From assembly GCF_049803835.1 (NCBI RefSeq), contig NZ_JBNAGK010000009.1, forward strand, positions 186,001 to 250,000: 64,000 bases of DNA. The letters run 5' to 3'. Both the position numbers and the translations under genes were made by a program. The notes under the pieces were generated by a model that ran no database searches, had not been told where the DNA came from, and saw only the letters and a list, made by a program, of their open reading frames with translations. Below, in pieces: positions 42,129-51,027 of the stretch. Source of the stretch: Pacificoceanicola sp049803835 (GTDB lineage: Bacteria; Pseudomonadota; Alphaproteobacteria; Rhodobacterales; Rhodobacteraceae). The stretch's first letter is position 1. Every line of letters starts with the position of its first letter.

Positions 42129-43268
42129 TCAGCGGCGGAGCACCGGGGCCAGCGCGGCGATGAGCAGCGCCATGACCCCGATCAGCCCGAGCGAGACCCT
42201 GAGCGAGGTCAGCTCCGCGATGAAGCCGATGGTTGGCGGGCCCATCAGCATCGCGCCGTAGCCCAGGGTCGCCACCGAGGCGATGGCCTGACCCGGCGGC
42301 ACATGCGGGTCGCGCGCGGCGCGGGAAAAGCCCAGCGGAATGACCGCCGCGTAACCGATGCCCATCAGGACGTAGCCCGCCAGCGCCGGAGTGAAGCCCG
42401 GCAGGCCGACGGCGAGCAGGTAGCCAGAGGCGGCGAAGAGGCCGCTGGCCCGGGCCACCTTCATCGGGCCGAAGCGGGTGATGAGCCCGTCGACGCAGAG
42501 CCGCATCGCGACCATGGTGGCGGAGAAAACGGCGTAGCCGAGCGCTGCCTGCGACTGGCTGGCGCCGATGACATCGTGCAGGTAGACCGCGCTCCAGTCC
42601 GCCGCTGCGCCCTCGCCGACCCCGGCGCAGAGCGCAATGACCCCCACCAGCACCAGCGGCCCGCGCGGCAGGGCGAAGATCGGGCCTTTCTTCCCGGGTG
42701 CGCTCCGCGCCGACTGCCAGGGGCTGCGCATCAGCGGGCCAAAGAGCAGGCCAGCGGCCAGGGCGGTCAGGGTGAAGTGCCACTCCAGCGGCAGCCCGGC
42801 CTTCGTCGCCAGCCAGCCGCCGCCCGCGCCGAGACCGGCCCCGAGGCTCCACATGGCGTGGAAGGAGGACATGATCGACTTGCCCGAGGCGCGTTCGACC
42901 TCTGCCGCCCAGCTGTTCATGGTGACATCCATCGCGCCGTGGCCGATCCCGAAGAGGAAGAGCGCAATGCCAAGCACGACGGTGCCGGGCGCGAAGCCGA
43001 TCAGCAGAATGGAGGCAAGGTAGAGGGCGGCGAGGGCCACGGTCACCGGGTAGGCGCCGCGCCGGTCGGCCATGCTGCCCGCCAGCGGGAAGGAGATCAG
43101 CGCGCCGATGCCCATGACCAGCAGGAACAGCCCCAGGGTGGCGTCGCTCAGGGAGAACCGCTCGACCACCGCAGGCACGCGGGAGGCCCAGGCCCCGAGG
43201 AGGGAGCCGTTCAGCGCGAAGGTGGCGGAGACCGCGATGCGGGCGCGGGTCGAGTAGACGTCAGACAT
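42129..43268 (-). CDS. MFS transporter (YbjJ-like)
   Basis: The 379-aa protein has about 12 hydrophobic helices, the loop 2-3 motif GSMADRRGAY, and a GHGAMDVTMNSWAAEVE segment typical of the YbjJ subfamily. Substrate unknown. It overlaps the end of the DeoR-type regulator gene by eight bases, so regulator and transporter form one transcript. DeoR partners usually respond to phosphorylated sugars, which suggests a sugar-like substrate. Confidence 0.88.
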   Translation of the reverse strand: MSDVYSTRARIAVSATFALNGSLLGAWASRVPAVVERFSLSDATLGLFLLVMGIGALISFPLAGSMADRRGAYPVTVALAALYLASILLIGFAPGTVVLGIALFLFGIGHGAMDVTMNSWAAEVERASGKSIMSSFHAMWSLGAGLGAGGGWLATKAGLPLEWHFTLTALAAGLLFGPLMRSPWQSARSAPGKKGPIFALPRGPLVLVGVIALCAGVGEGAAADWSAVYLHDVIGASQSQAALGYAVFSATMVAMRLCVDGLITRFGPMKVARASGLFAASGYLLAVGLPGFTPALAGYVLMGIGYAAVIPLGFSRAARDPHVPPGQAIASVATLGYGAMLMGPPTIGFIAELTSLRVSLGLIGVMALLIAALAPVLRR

Positions 43269-44028
43269 GGAGGACTTTCATCGGGCTTTGGGCATAAGGC
43301 CGGGTCTGTGGCTCCGGCGCGTCGGTGACGAGGCCGGTGAGCCGCCCGAGCGGGGCGACGTGATGGCGAGTGGTGCGGCCGAGCTTGGCGGCGATGGTGG
43401 GTATCCACGTCTCGTGCGCGGCGTCCAGCATGGCGCGTTTCACTTCCGCTTCATCGCCGTCGTCCGACGAGAGGCCGAAGTCCAGCGACAGCCCGCAGGC
43501 CCCGAGGAACGCACGGTCGGCGGCGATGGCTTCGACCTGCCGCACCGCGTCGTGGCCCACCGCGATGGCCCCGCCGGGCGAGAGGCGGCCGCCGATCATC
43601 CGCGTCGGGATGCCCTTGGCCAGCGTGACCTGGGCCACGGCAGGCGCAGGCGTGACGACGAGGGCCTGCGGGAGCGGTGGGAGCGCGTGGGCGAGGGCGA
43701 GCACGGTGGTGCCGCCGTCGAGCAGCAGCACCATGCCGTCCTCGATCAGCGGCAGGGTGGCGGCGACGATTCTCTGGCGCGCCTCGACATGCTCGCCCAG
43801 CCGCGCCAGCGTCGGCGGCGAGAGCCGCGCGACGGGCAGGGCGCCGCCACGGATGCAGCGGCCATAGCCCTGCGCTTCCAGTGCCTTGAGGTCCCGGCGG
43901 GCACTGTCGGTGGAGATGCCGAACTCCTCCGCAAGTCCGGCCAGCCGCAGGCTCTCACCCCGTTCGAGGCGTTGGCGCAGCAGGTCCTGCCTGGCCTCGG
44001 GGCTGTGGAGGGGGGGATCGGTGATCAT
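43261..44028 (-). CDS. DeoR family transcriptional regulator
   Basis: This 255-aa protein has the N-terminal DeoR winged helix (LRLAGLAEEFGISTDSARRDLKAL, residues about 25-50) and a C-terminal DeoRC effector domain with LLLDGGTTVLALAHALPP, which binds a phosphorylated ligand, and DRAFLGACGLS. It starts at ATG 44028, with AAGAGG four bases upstream. It is co-transcribed with the MFS gene. A set of 10-bp repeats just before the start codon is a likely autoregulatory operator. Confidence 0.9.
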   Translation of the reverse strand: MITDPPLHSPEARQDLLRQRLERGESLRLAGLAEEFGISTDSARRDLKALEAQGYGRCIRGGALPVARLSPPTLARLGEHVEARQRIVAATLPLIEDGMVLLLDGGTTVLALAHALPPLPQALVVTPAPAVAQVTLAKGIPTRMIGGRLSPGGAIAVGHDAVRQVEAIAADRAFLGACGLSLDFGLSSDDGDEAEVKRAMLDAAHETWIPTIAAKLGRTTRHHVAPLGRLTGLVTDAPEPQTRPYAQSPMKVLHV

Positions 44029-44036
44029 GCGGCCTC

Positions 44037-44080
44037 TTGCGGTGTTTTGCGGCAAGTTGCGGCAATCTGCGGCAAAGTGC
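44037..44080. promoter_or_regulatory. Tandem TTGCnGCAA repeats, 10-bp period, upstream of deoR-like gene
   Basis: The units TTGCGGTGTT, TTGCGGCAAG, TTGCGGCAAT and CTGCGGCAAA follow each other without gaps from 44037, with a degenerate fifth beginning GTGC. Each contains the 9-base near-palindrome TTGC-G-GCAA, and the 10-bp period places them on one face of the helix. They lie 9-52 bases before the regulator start codon, where a bound repressor would block transcription or translation start. Confidence 0.6.
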
Positions 44081-44129
44081 AAGCGGTATGGTGCGGATAA
44101 ACCCGCCTCCGTCCTCGTCCCCTGAAACG

Positions 44130-44157
44130 GAAAACGCCCGGGTCGAAACCCGGGCGC
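44130..44157 (-). terminator. Intrinsic terminator of xoxF
   Basis: On the minus strand CGCCCGGGT pairs with ACCCGGGCG around a small loop and is followed by TTTTCC. It lies about 27 bases past the xoxF stop. Confidence 0.85.
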
Positions 44158-44182
44158 TCGTGTTCGGTCAGGCTGGCAGGGC

Positions 44183-45943
44183 TCAGTTCGCCGCCAGTTC
44201 CTTCGGCAGGCGGAACGTCCAGACCATGCCACCCTGGTTCAGGTAGGAGACCTTCTTGGCCACTTCACCGCCCCAGAGCGGAACCGCGCCGCCCCAGCCG
44301 GAGACGATGGAGACATACTGCTCGCCGTCCTGCTCCCAGGTGATCGGCTGGCCGACGATGCCGGAGCCGGTCTGGAAGGACCAGAGCACCTCGCCGGTCT
44401 CGTCGTCGAGTGCCTTGAACTCACCTTCCGGGGTGCCGTAGAACACCAGGCCGCCAGCGGTGGTCATAACGCCGCCCCAGAGCGGAGCCTCGTTCTTGGC
44501 TTCCCACTTGATCTCCAGCGTGTCGGGGTCGATCGCCTTCAGAGAGCCGATGTGATCCTCGTAGTTCGGCTTGATGGTGAAGCCGGAGCCGAGGTAGGCC
44601 GCGCCCTTCTTGTAGGCGACCGGCTCGTTCCAGATGTCCATACCCCATTCGTTGGACGGCACGTAGAAGTTGCCGGTGCGCTGGGAGAAGGCCATCGGCA
44701 TCCAGTTCTTGCCACCAAGGAAGGACGGGGAGGCGAAGACGACCTCACCCTTCGCACCATCGGCTGCCGCGGTCGGATCGCCCGGGCGGTTCTCTTCGTT
44801 GAAGATCGGGCGGCCGTTCTCGTCGATGCCCTTGGCCCAGGTGATGTCCTTCACGAAGGGCGTGGAGCCGACGTATTTGCCGTCCTCGGCGTTCAGCACG
44901 TAGAAGAAGCCGTTGCGGTCGGCGGTCGCGAGGCGCATCTGGCCGTCGCGGCTGTCGTAGGCAACCACTTCGTTCACGCCGTCATAGTCCCAGCCTTCGC
45001 GCGGAGTGGTCTGGAAGTGCCACTTGATCTCGCCGGTGGCCGGGTCGATACCGACGCGGGAGGCGGCATAGAGGTTGTCGCCGGTGCCGTCGTTCTTCTG
45101 GCCCGCGTCGCGCAGCCAGCTGTTCCACGGGGCCGGGTTGCCTGCGCCGAAGATCAGCGTATCGGTGCGGGCGTCATAAGAGCCGCCGAGCCAGGTCGCG
45201 CCGCCGCCGGTCTTCCACATGTCGCCCGGCCAGGTCGCATTGAGCGTGCCGGTCATGGTGGATTCCTGGCCGTTGAGCGTGCCCATGTGGCCTTCGATCA
45301 TCGGACGGGTCCAGACGATCTCGCCGGTGTCGGCGTTGCGGGCCTGCACTTCGCCGACGATGCCGAATTCGCCGCCGGAGTTGCCGGTCACGACGAGACC
45401 GTTCACGATCAGCGGTGCGGCGGTGTAGGAGTAGCCCGCCTTGTAGTCGGCGATCTTGTCACGCCAGACGACGTCGCCGGTGTCCTTGTTCAGCGCGACG
45501 AGGGTCGCGTCGAGCGTGCCGAAGATGACCTTGTCGCCGTAGATCGCCGCACCGCGGTTGATCACGTCACAGCAGGGCAGAATGCCTTCGGGCAGGCGGG
45601 CGTCATACTGCCAGAGTTCCTTGCCGGTCTTCACGTCGATGGCATACATGCGGCTGTAGGAGCCGGTGATGTACATCACGCCGTCATAGACCAGCGGCTG
45701 GGTCTCCTGGCCGCGCTGCTTCTCGCCGCCAAGGGAGAAGGCCCATGCCGGAACGAGGTTCTTGACGTTGGTCTTGTTGAGGGTCTCCAGCGGCGAGTAG
45801 CGCTGCAGGTTGCGGCCCATGCCGTTGGTGACGACCTGGTTGGTCATGGTGGCGTCATTGGCCAGCATGTCCTCGGTCACCTGAGCCGACGCGCCGGATG
45901 CGGCGAGCAGGGCGATGGTGACGGCTGCGACGAATTTGTTCAT
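44183..45943 (-). CDS. xoxF: Lanthanide-dependent PQQ methanol/alcohol dehydrogenase XoxF
   Basis: The 586-aa periplasmic quinoprotein has a signal peptide (VAAVTIALLAASGASA), an eight-bladed propeller with repeated ATGEIKW/DTGDVVW tryptophan-docking motifs, and the adjacent Cys pair ILPCCDVINRG (124-125) that contacts PQQ. The active site reads EGWDYDGVNE: catalytic Asp near 319 and an extra Asp two residues later, the Xox-type signature for lanthanide binding (calcium MxaF has Ala there). It oxidises methanol or other alcohols and passes electrons to a c-type cytochrome. The start ATG 45943 follows GGGAGGAG. The electron acceptor genes, a MoxJ-like protein and PQQ-associated transporters lie next to it. 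A candidate operator is 106 bases upstream. Confidence 0.94.
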   Translation of the reverse strand: MNKFVAAVTIALLAASGASAQVTEDMLANDATMTNQVVTNGMGRNLQRYSPLETLNKTNVKNLVPAWAFSLGGEKQRGQETQPLVYDGVMYITGSYSRMYAIDVKTGKELWQYDARLPEGILPCCDVINRGAAIYGDKVIFGTLDATLVALNKDTGDVVWRDKIADYKAGYSYTAAPLIVNGLVVTGNSGGEFGIVGEVQARNADTGEIVWTRPMIEGHMGTLNGQESTMTGTLNATWPGDMWKTGGGATWLGGSYDARTDTLIFGAGNPAPWNSWLRDAGQKNDGTGDNLYAASRVGIDPATGEIKWHFQTTPREGWDYDGVNEVVAYDSRDGQMRLATADRNGFFYVLNAEDGKYVGSTPFVKDITWAKGIDENGRPIFNEENRPGDPTAAADGAKGEVVFASPSFLGGKNWMPMAFSQRTGNFYVPSNEWGMDIWNEPVAYKKGAAYLGSGFTIKPNYEDHIGSLKAIDPDTLEIKWEAKNEAPLWGGVMTTAGGLVFYGTPEGEFKALDDETGEVLWSFQTGSGIVGQPITWEQDGEQYVSIVSGWGGAVPLWGGEVAKKVSYLNQGGMVWTFRLPKELAAN

Positions 45944-46048
45944 GTGTCTCCTCCCGTGAACAAGCAGTGGTCTCCCGGAGCCGGACCAGTGTCCGACGGG
46001 GTCTTGCTGCCCAGAGCCTATAAGCAGATCACGCAACCGTGGTACGGG

Positions 46049-46064
46049 CCATAGGTCGTACGAC
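46049..46064. promoter_or_regulatory. Candidate shared operator, site a (upstream of xoxF)
   Basis: The sequence CCATAGGTCGTACGAC contains the perfect palindrome GTCGTACGAC and shares CCAT-GGTCGTA with sites b-d in this island. It lies about 106 bases upstream of the xoxF start. Confidence 0.5.
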
Positions 46065-46162
46065 TGTTCGGCACTTGACAGGAGGCGGGCGATTCGCGGC
46101 GTGTCGGAATCGCCCGGGGCGGGCGGCCCGGGCCAGGGCACGGGCCCTGCCGGGGCGGACGC

Positions 46163-46570
46163 TTACTGGCCGTCGATGGCGGTGTTGTCCTGCGGCGAGA
46201 TCGACCCGAGGTAGGCGAGAATGAAGTCCTGCACCGTGCGGTCCTCGATGCCGACGTGGCGCATCTTGGTCCCCGGCATGAAGCCGTCGTTGTCCTCCAT
46301 CCAGGCGCGCAGCGCCGCCGGGGTCCAGACGATGCCGGAGGCGGACAAGGCTATGGAATAGTCATAATCTTCCACCGATCCGGCGGCGCGATTGAGCACG
46401 TTCTCCAGCGGCGGCCCGTAGGACGGATCGGTGCTGTTCGGGGCGTGGCAGCGGCGGCATTCGCCGTCGAACAGGGTCTTTCCCGCGGTGACCTTGACCT
46501 CTTCGAAGGTGTCGGCAAGGGCCGGGGCCGCGCCCAGGAAAGCGGCCATCAGGAGGGGCAGGGTACGCAT
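46163..46570 (-). CDS. c-type cytochrome upstream of xoxF
   Basis: The 135-aa protein has a signal peptide (LPLLMAAFLGAAPALA), a single haem-binding CRRCH and a likely Met ligand in PGTKM. It is a small class I cytochrome, encoded 219 bases upstream of xoxF on the same strand. A role as electron carrier from XoxF to the terminal oxidase is reasonable, although XoxG proteins are usually larger, and the PedF-type cytochrome at 52.4 kb competes for that role. A mild GGA lies before the ATG. Confidence 0.88.
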   Translation of the reverse strand: MRTLPLLMAAFLGAAPALADTFEEVKVTAGKTLFDGECRRCHAPNSTDPSYGPPLENVLNRAAGSVEDYDYSIALSASGIVWTPAALRAWMEDNDGFMPGTKMRHVGIEDRTVQDFILAYLGSISPQDNTAIDGQ

Positions 46571-46663
46571 CGTCTTGATCCTTTCTTCAACCTGGCCGCA
46601 CCCTGTACCCGAGGGGCGGCAATCTTGTTGATCCATGTCAACGGATGCGTGAGTCTGCCTTGT

Positions 46664-46679
46664 CCATTGGTCGTATATC
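46664..46679. promoter_or_regulatory. Candidate shared operator, site b
   Basis: CCATTGGTCGTATATC lies between the divergent cytochrome and binding-protein genes, 54 bases before the latter. It shares CCATTGGTC exactly with site c and TTGGTCGTAT with site d. Just downstream, GATACTCTG is repeated at 46696 and 46713. Confidence 0.5.
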
Positions 46680-46732
46680 GGGGCAAACTCGCCCTGATAC
46701 TCTGAAAACAGAGATACTCTGGGAGGAGAGCC

Positions 46733-47707
46733 ATGAGCTTCATGAGACTTCTGGGCAGCGCCGCAAGCGTGCTGGCCCTGACGGCAGGCGTGGCCTGGGC
46801 CGAGATGCCGGTGCTGCGTGCGGCCGTGCAGGAATCCGGAACGGTCAACTGGGAGTTGACCACCATCAAGGATAACGGCTTCGACACCGCGCACGGCTTC
46901 GAGCTTCAGGTGCAGGGCATGGCCGGCGGTCCGGCGGCGCAAGTGGCGTTCCAGGGCGGCGAGGCGGATGTGATCGTCTCGGACTGGCTCTGGGTGGCGC
47001 GACAGCGGTCTGAGGGCAAGGACTTCGTCTTCGTGCCCTACAGCCGCGCGGTTGGTGCGCTGATGGTCCCGGAGGGCAGCGCGGCAACGAGCCTTGCGGA
47101 CCTCAAGGGCCAGAAGATCGGCATCGCCGGCGGACCGCTGGACAAGAGCTGGATCATCCTGCGGGCCTACGCACAGCAGGAATACGGCATGGACCTCGCC
47201 GCGGAGACGGAACAGGTTTTCGGCGCCCCGCCGCTGATTTTCAAGACCGGCGTCAGCGGAGAGCTGGGCGGCGCGATCAACTTCTGGCACTTCCTCGCCA
47301 AGATGGAAGCTGCGGGGATGAAACCGCTGGTGACCGTGGACGACGCGGCAATGGCGCTCGGCCTCGACCCGCAGACACCGCTGCTCGGCTATGTCTTCAA
47401 GGGCGAGATGCTGCGCGACCATCCGGAGCTGGTGCAGGGCATGGCGCAGGCATCGCGCGACGCTAAGGACCTCCTGAGCACCTCCGACGAGGCCTGGGAG
47501 GCGATCCGGCCGATCATGAACGCCCAGAGCGACGCGCAGTTCGACAAGCTGAAGGAAGGCTTTCGGGCCGGCATTCCCGCTCCGGGCCCGGTGGATGAGG
47601 TCGCGGCAGGCAAGATGCTGAAACTCATGGCGGATCTGGGCGGTGCCGATCTTGTCGGCACCGCGACGGAGCTGCCCGAGGGGCTGTTCGTGCAGCCCGG
47701 ATCGTGA
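46733..47707 (+). CDS. ABC transporter substrate-binding protein (NitT/TauT/THI5-like)
   Basis: The 324-aa periplasmic protein starts after a strong GGGAGGAG and has a signal peptide (SVLALTAGVAWA). The body is a type 2 binding-protein fold resembling SsuA/NrtA-type proteins: GGEADVIVSDWLWVARQRSEG and LADLKGQKIGIAGGPLDKSW. It is coupled to the ATPase gene after it, whose GTG start overlaps its stop. Ligand unknown; because it lies in the PQQ alcohol oxidation island, an alcohol-pathway metabolite or cofactor-related solute is possible. Confidence 0.85.
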   Translation: MSFMRLLGSAASVLALTAGVAWAEMPVLRAAVQESGTVNWELTTIKDNGFDTAHGFELQVQGMAGGPAAQVAFQGGEADVIVSDWLWVARQRSEGKDFVFVPYSRAVGALMVPEGSAATSLADLKGQKIGIAGGPLDKSWIILRAYAQQEYGMDLAAETEQVFGAPPLIFKTGVSGELGGAINFWHFLAKMEAAGMKPLVTVDDAAMALGLDPQTPLLGYVFKGEMLRDHPELVQGMAQASRDAKDLLSTSDEAWEAIRPIMNAQSDAQFDKLKEGFRAGIPAPGPVDEVAAGKMLKLMADLGGADLVGTATELPEGLFVQPGS

Positions 47708-48342
47708 TGGGCCTGACGCTGGTTCACGACCGCGATACACAGGCGGGCGACGTGGTCGCCCGCCTCGACCTGCCCGGCCTGTCGCTGGGGGGGCGGGCCG
47801 TGCTTGGAAAGGTCTCGCTGCACCTGCGGCGGGGCGAGACGCTGGCGCTCACCGGTCCGTCCGGAGCGGGCAAGACGACTCTGGTGCGCATTCTCGCGGG
47901 GCTGGAGACGCGGCACGAGGGCGACGTGATCGTGCCGGAGCGCATGGCCATGGTGTTCCAGGAGCCGACCCTGCTGCCCTGGCGGACCTTGCGGGACAAC
48001 ATCACCCTGACCACCGACCTTGCGGCCGAGGCGGCGGAGAAAATCCTTGCGGATGTTGGGCTTGCCGGGCGCGGCGGGGAATTTCCCGGCGTACTCAGCC
48101 TCGGTCAGCAACGCCGCATGGCGCTGGCCCGGGCCTTTGCGGCGGAGCCCGAGCTGCTCCTGATGGACGAGCCGTTCGTGTCGCTGGACGACGCCTTGGC
48201 GGGCGAGATGATGAGCCTTTTCGAGCGGCTCCGCGCCGCGCATCGGGTCACGACGCTGATGGTCACCCATTCCGCCAGCGAGGCGCGGCGACTGGCCACG
48301 CGGGTCCTGCGTCTGCAGGGATCACCCGCGACACTTGCGTGA
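47704..48342 (+). CDS. ABC transporter ATP-binding protein (SsuB-like)
   Basis: The 212-aa ATPase has Walker A GPSGAGKTTLVRIL, Q-loop VFQEPTLLPWRTLRDNI, signature LSLGQQRRMALARAF (LSGGQ is replaced by LSLGQ) and Walker B LLLMDEPFVSLDD. It belongs to the nitrate/taurine class that pairs with SsuC-type permeases. No permease gene of that class follows; the next gene is on the opposite strand and is an ABC-2 exporter permease. The start is GTG 47704 overlapping the preceding stop; ATG 47707 is the alternative. Confidence 0.88.
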   Translation: MMGLTLVHDRDTQAGDVVARLDLPGLSLGGRAVLGKVSLHLRRGETLALTGPSGAGKTTLVRILAGLETRHEGDVIVPERMAMVFQEPTLLPWRTLRDNITLTTDLAAEAAEKILADVGLAGRGGEFPGVLSLGQQRRMALARAFAAEPELLLMDEPFVSLDDALAGEMMSLFERLRAAHRVTTLMVTHSASEARRLATRVLRLQGSPATLA

Positions 48343-48365
48343 AGAGCGCCGCGTAACGCGCTGAT

Positions 48366-49157
48366 TTAACGCCGTTTCGAGATCATGCCTCGCGCCGGGT
48401 CATAACCCCAGAGCGCCAATGCCATGAACACCACCAACGCCAGTACCGTCCAGAGTAACGCCATGCCGTTCCACTGTGCATGCAGGGCGAAACGGATCAG
48501 TTCGACCGCGTGGGTGAAGGGGTTCACCGAGCAGATGTCGAACAGCAATTCCGAAGATTCTGCCATCTTCCAAAGGGGATAGAGGGCGGAGCTGAGAAAG
48601 AACATCGGGAAGATCACGAAGTTCATCACGCCCGCGAAATTTTCCAGCTGCTTGATGAAGCTGGAGATGGCGAGACCGAGTGCCCCGAGCATCAGCCCCG
48701 CGACCAGCATCGCCGGAAGCGCGGTCAGGTAGCCCAGCGGCGGGTGCGTGATGTCGAACAGCCAGGAGATGAAGAGGAAGGCGTAGCATTGCAGAATCCC
48801 GATGAACGTCGCTCCACAAAGCTTTGAAAACAGGAGGAAACCGCGCGGGAGAGGGGCGGTCAGCAGGAGCCGCATGGAGCCCATCTCGCGGTCATAGACC
48901 AGGCTGAGCGAGCTTTGCATGCCGTTGAACAGCAGGATCATGCCGCAAAGCCCCGGCACGATGTAGGTCTCGTAGGTGATGTAGGTCTGATAGGGCGGGA
49001 TGATCGACAGGCCCAGCGCGGCGCGGAAACCGGCGGCGAAGACGAGGAGCCAGACCAACGGGCGCACCAGCGCCGCGAGGAAACGTTCGCGCTGGTGCAG
49101 GAACCGCAGCGCCTCGCGGGCGGTGATGGCGCGGAAGGCGGTGACATAGGCGTTCAT
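48366..49157 (-). CDS. ABC-2 type permease of the PQQ-alcohol oxidation (Ped) exporter
   Basis: The 263-aa protein has six hydrophobic helices and the ABC-2 core (MRLLLTAPLPRGFLLFSKLCG; FFLSSALYPLWKMAE; VNPFTHAVELIRFAL). The YETYIVPGLCGMILLFNGMQS segment is characteristic of the permease found beside PQQ-dependent alcohol dehydrogenases (PedC-type). It is coupled to its ATPase by an ATGA overlap. The pair probably exports or flips a compound linked to periplasmic alcohol oxidation; the substrate is unknown. Confidence 0.85.
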   Translation of the reverse strand: MNAYVTAFRAITAREALRFLHQRERFLAALVRPLVWLLVFAAGFRAALGLSIIPPYQTYITYETYIVPGLCGMILLFNGMQSSLSLVYDREMGSMRLLLTAPLPRGFLLFSKLCGATFIGILQCYAFLFISWLFDITHPPLGYLTALPAMLVAGLMLGALGLAISSFIKQLENFAGVMNFVIFPMFFLSSALYPLWKMAESSELLFDICSVNPFTHAVELIRFALHAQWNGMALLWTVLALVVFMALALWGYDPARGMISKRR

Positions 49158-49870
49158 GCCGGCACCTCGGTTTGCATGAGGAACCAGTCGGAAAGAGTTG
49201 ATGTTCCGTGCAAATCCATCGACCGGCCTTTGGCTCGGATCTCGCCCTGGTGCAGGAGGACCAGATCATCGCCGGGTTTGACCTCGTCGGTCAGGTGAGT
49301 GGCCCAGAGCACGGTGAGACTGTCCTGTTCGGCAAGGTCGTGCAGGTGCTGCGTGATCGAGGCGCGGGCGGCGGCGTCGAGGCCGACGGTCGGCTCGTCC
49401 AGCAGCAGCACGCTTGGTCCATGCAGCAGGGCGCGGGCGATTTCCGTGCGGCGCCGGTGGCCGCCGTTGAGCGTGCGGGCTTTCTCCTGGGCGCGCTCGC
49501 GCATGGTCAACCGGTCCAGCGCGGCGTCGATGCGGGTTTCGGCCGCCTTGCCCGACAGACCGTGCAAGGCCGCGAAATAGCGCAGGTTCTGGCGGACCGA
49601 CAGGTCGAGGTCGAGGGTCTGCTGTTGAAAGACGATGCCCATCTGCGCCAGCGCGGCGCGCGGGGTCCGGGCGAGGTCGTGTCCGGCGATGCGGATGGTG
49701 CCCTGCGACGAGGTGAAAAGCCGCGTCAGCAGGGCAAAGAGCGTGGACTTTCCCGCGCCGTTTGGACCGAGCAAAGCGGTGAAGCGTCCGGGCCGGGCGG
49801 TGAAGGAGACCGATTTCAGGGCCTGCTTCCTGCCATAGGCGTAACTGAGGTCCTGAATGTCGAGGCTCAT
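49154..49870 (-). CDS. ABC exporter ATP-binding protein of the PQQ-alcohol oxidation cluster
   Basis: The 238-aa ATPase has Walker A GPNGAGKSTLFALL, Q-loop MGIVFQQQTLDLDLSV and Walker B VLLLDEPTVGLD. The signature is TLNGGHRRRTEIARAL, where LSGGQ has become LNGGH, a substitution I associate with this PQQ-cluster subfamily. It partners the ABC-2 permease downstream (ATGA overlap). I start at ATG 49870, where the conserved ATPase begins; the frame extends further upstream without a family match. Confidence 0.88.
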   Translation of the reverse strand: MSLDIQDLSYAYGRKQALKSVSFTARPGRFTALLGPNGAGKSTLFALLTRLFTSSQGTIRIAGHDLARTPRAALAQMGIVFQQQTLDLDLSVRQNLRYFAALHGLSGKAAETRIDAALDRLTMRERAQEKARTLNGGHRRRTEIARALLHGPSVLLLDEPTVGLDAAARASITQHLHDLAEQDSLTVLWATHLTDEVKPGDDLVLLHQGEIRAKGRSMDLHGTSTLSDWFLMQTEVPA

Positions 49871-50000
49871 GTCGTCCGAAGTCCTGTTTTCGAGCCATTG
49901 AGGCGCGGTGCGGCGGCAGGTGCAAGGGCGACTTGCGTCGCAAATCGGGCATTTGGTGCACGACAGGACCCCGGCAGGGTCATTTCCCGCACGATGGCGG

Positions 50001-50969
50001 TCAATTCGTGGGGCGATAGGCGGCGCCCCAGGGAAAGCGGCCGACCTTGATCGCCTTGATCGCCTTGCGCGACGCCACGTCGATGACGGAGACATCGCCC
50101 GAGACGCCATTGGTGGCGAAAAGCATCTTCTTGTCCGCGTTGAAGGCCATGTGCCAGACGCGGCGGCCGGTCAGGATGTAGTCTTCGACCTCGTAGGTGT
50201 CCGCATTGACCACGGCGATGTGGTTGGCGGGACCGAGGGCGACATAGGCGTATGTGTCATCGGCGCCGAGTTCGAATCCGACGGGCTGGATCTTGTCCGG
50301 GTGGATGTTCGGCAGGGCAAAGGTGATCTTGGCCTTCTCGGCCTGCGTCGCCACGTCGAAGACACTCACCGAGCCGCCGATCTCGGACGAAACCCAGAGT
50401 TCCGTGCCGTCCTTGACGAATTCCGCATGACGCGGGCGGCTGTCGACAAGGGTGTTGGCAAAGAGCTTCTGCGTCTGTGTGTCGATCCAATGCGCCATGT
50501 TGGTCGTCTCGGAGGTGGTGATGGCGATCTTGCCATCCGGCGAGACGGCCATGCCCTCGGGCTCGATGCCGACGTCGATCTGGGCAACCACGGTGCGGCT
50601 GACGGTATCGACGACGGTGGTGATCGCGTCGTTCTCGTTGGCGATGTAGAGGTGCCGGTTGTCCGGGTGCAGGGCGAACTGCTCCGGGTCCTCGCCGGAG
50701 GGCAGATCGTGCAGGATCTCGCCGGTCGCGGGGTCCATGACCTGCACCGCGTCGCTGTCCGAGGCGCAGATGTAGACGACGGAGTAGTCGTGGCTGAAGG
50801 TGATGCCACGCGGACGCTCGCCGGTTTCGATGGTGCGCGTCACCTCCAGGGTGTCCACGTCGATAACGGAGATGGTGTTGTCCTTCTCGTTGGTCACCCA
50901 GATTTCATCGGCAAGCGCGGGCGCGGCAAGGATCAGGGCGAGTGCGGTGCTGGTCAGGAGGGGTTTCAT
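50001..50969 (-). CDS. PQQ-dependent catabolism-associated beta-propeller protein
   Basis: The 322-aa exported protein has a signal peptide (TSTALALILAAPALA) and about seven YVTN-type blades (EIWVTNEKDNTISVIDVDT; HLYIANENDAITTVVDT; LFATNGVSGDVSVIDVA). It matches the family of propellers found next to PQQ alcohol dehydrogenases. It has no known catalytic motif and may act as a scaffold or periplasmic partner of the dehydrogenase or exporter. It lies between the exporter ATPase and a binding protein in the same orientation. Confidence 0.87.
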   Translation of the reverse strand: MKPLLTSTALALILAAPALADEIWVTNEKDNTISVIDVDTLEVTRTIETGERPRGITFSHDYSVVYICASDSDAVQVMDPATGEILHDLPSGEDPEQFALHPDNRHLYIANENDAITTVVDTVSRTVVAQIDVGIEPEGMAVSPDGKIAITTSETTNMAHWIDTQTQKLFANTLVDSRPRHAEFVKDGTELWVSSEIGGSVSVFDVATQAEKAKITFALPNIHPDKIQPVGFELGADDTYAYVALGPANHIAVVNADTYEVEDYILTGRRVWHMAFNADKKMLFATNGVSGDVSVIDVASRKAIKAIKVGRFPWGAAYRPTN

Positions 50970-51027
50970 GCGGATTTCCTTGTGGCGGATGCGGGACCGA
51001 GGGACTCTGTCCCCCGCACTCCCTGAG

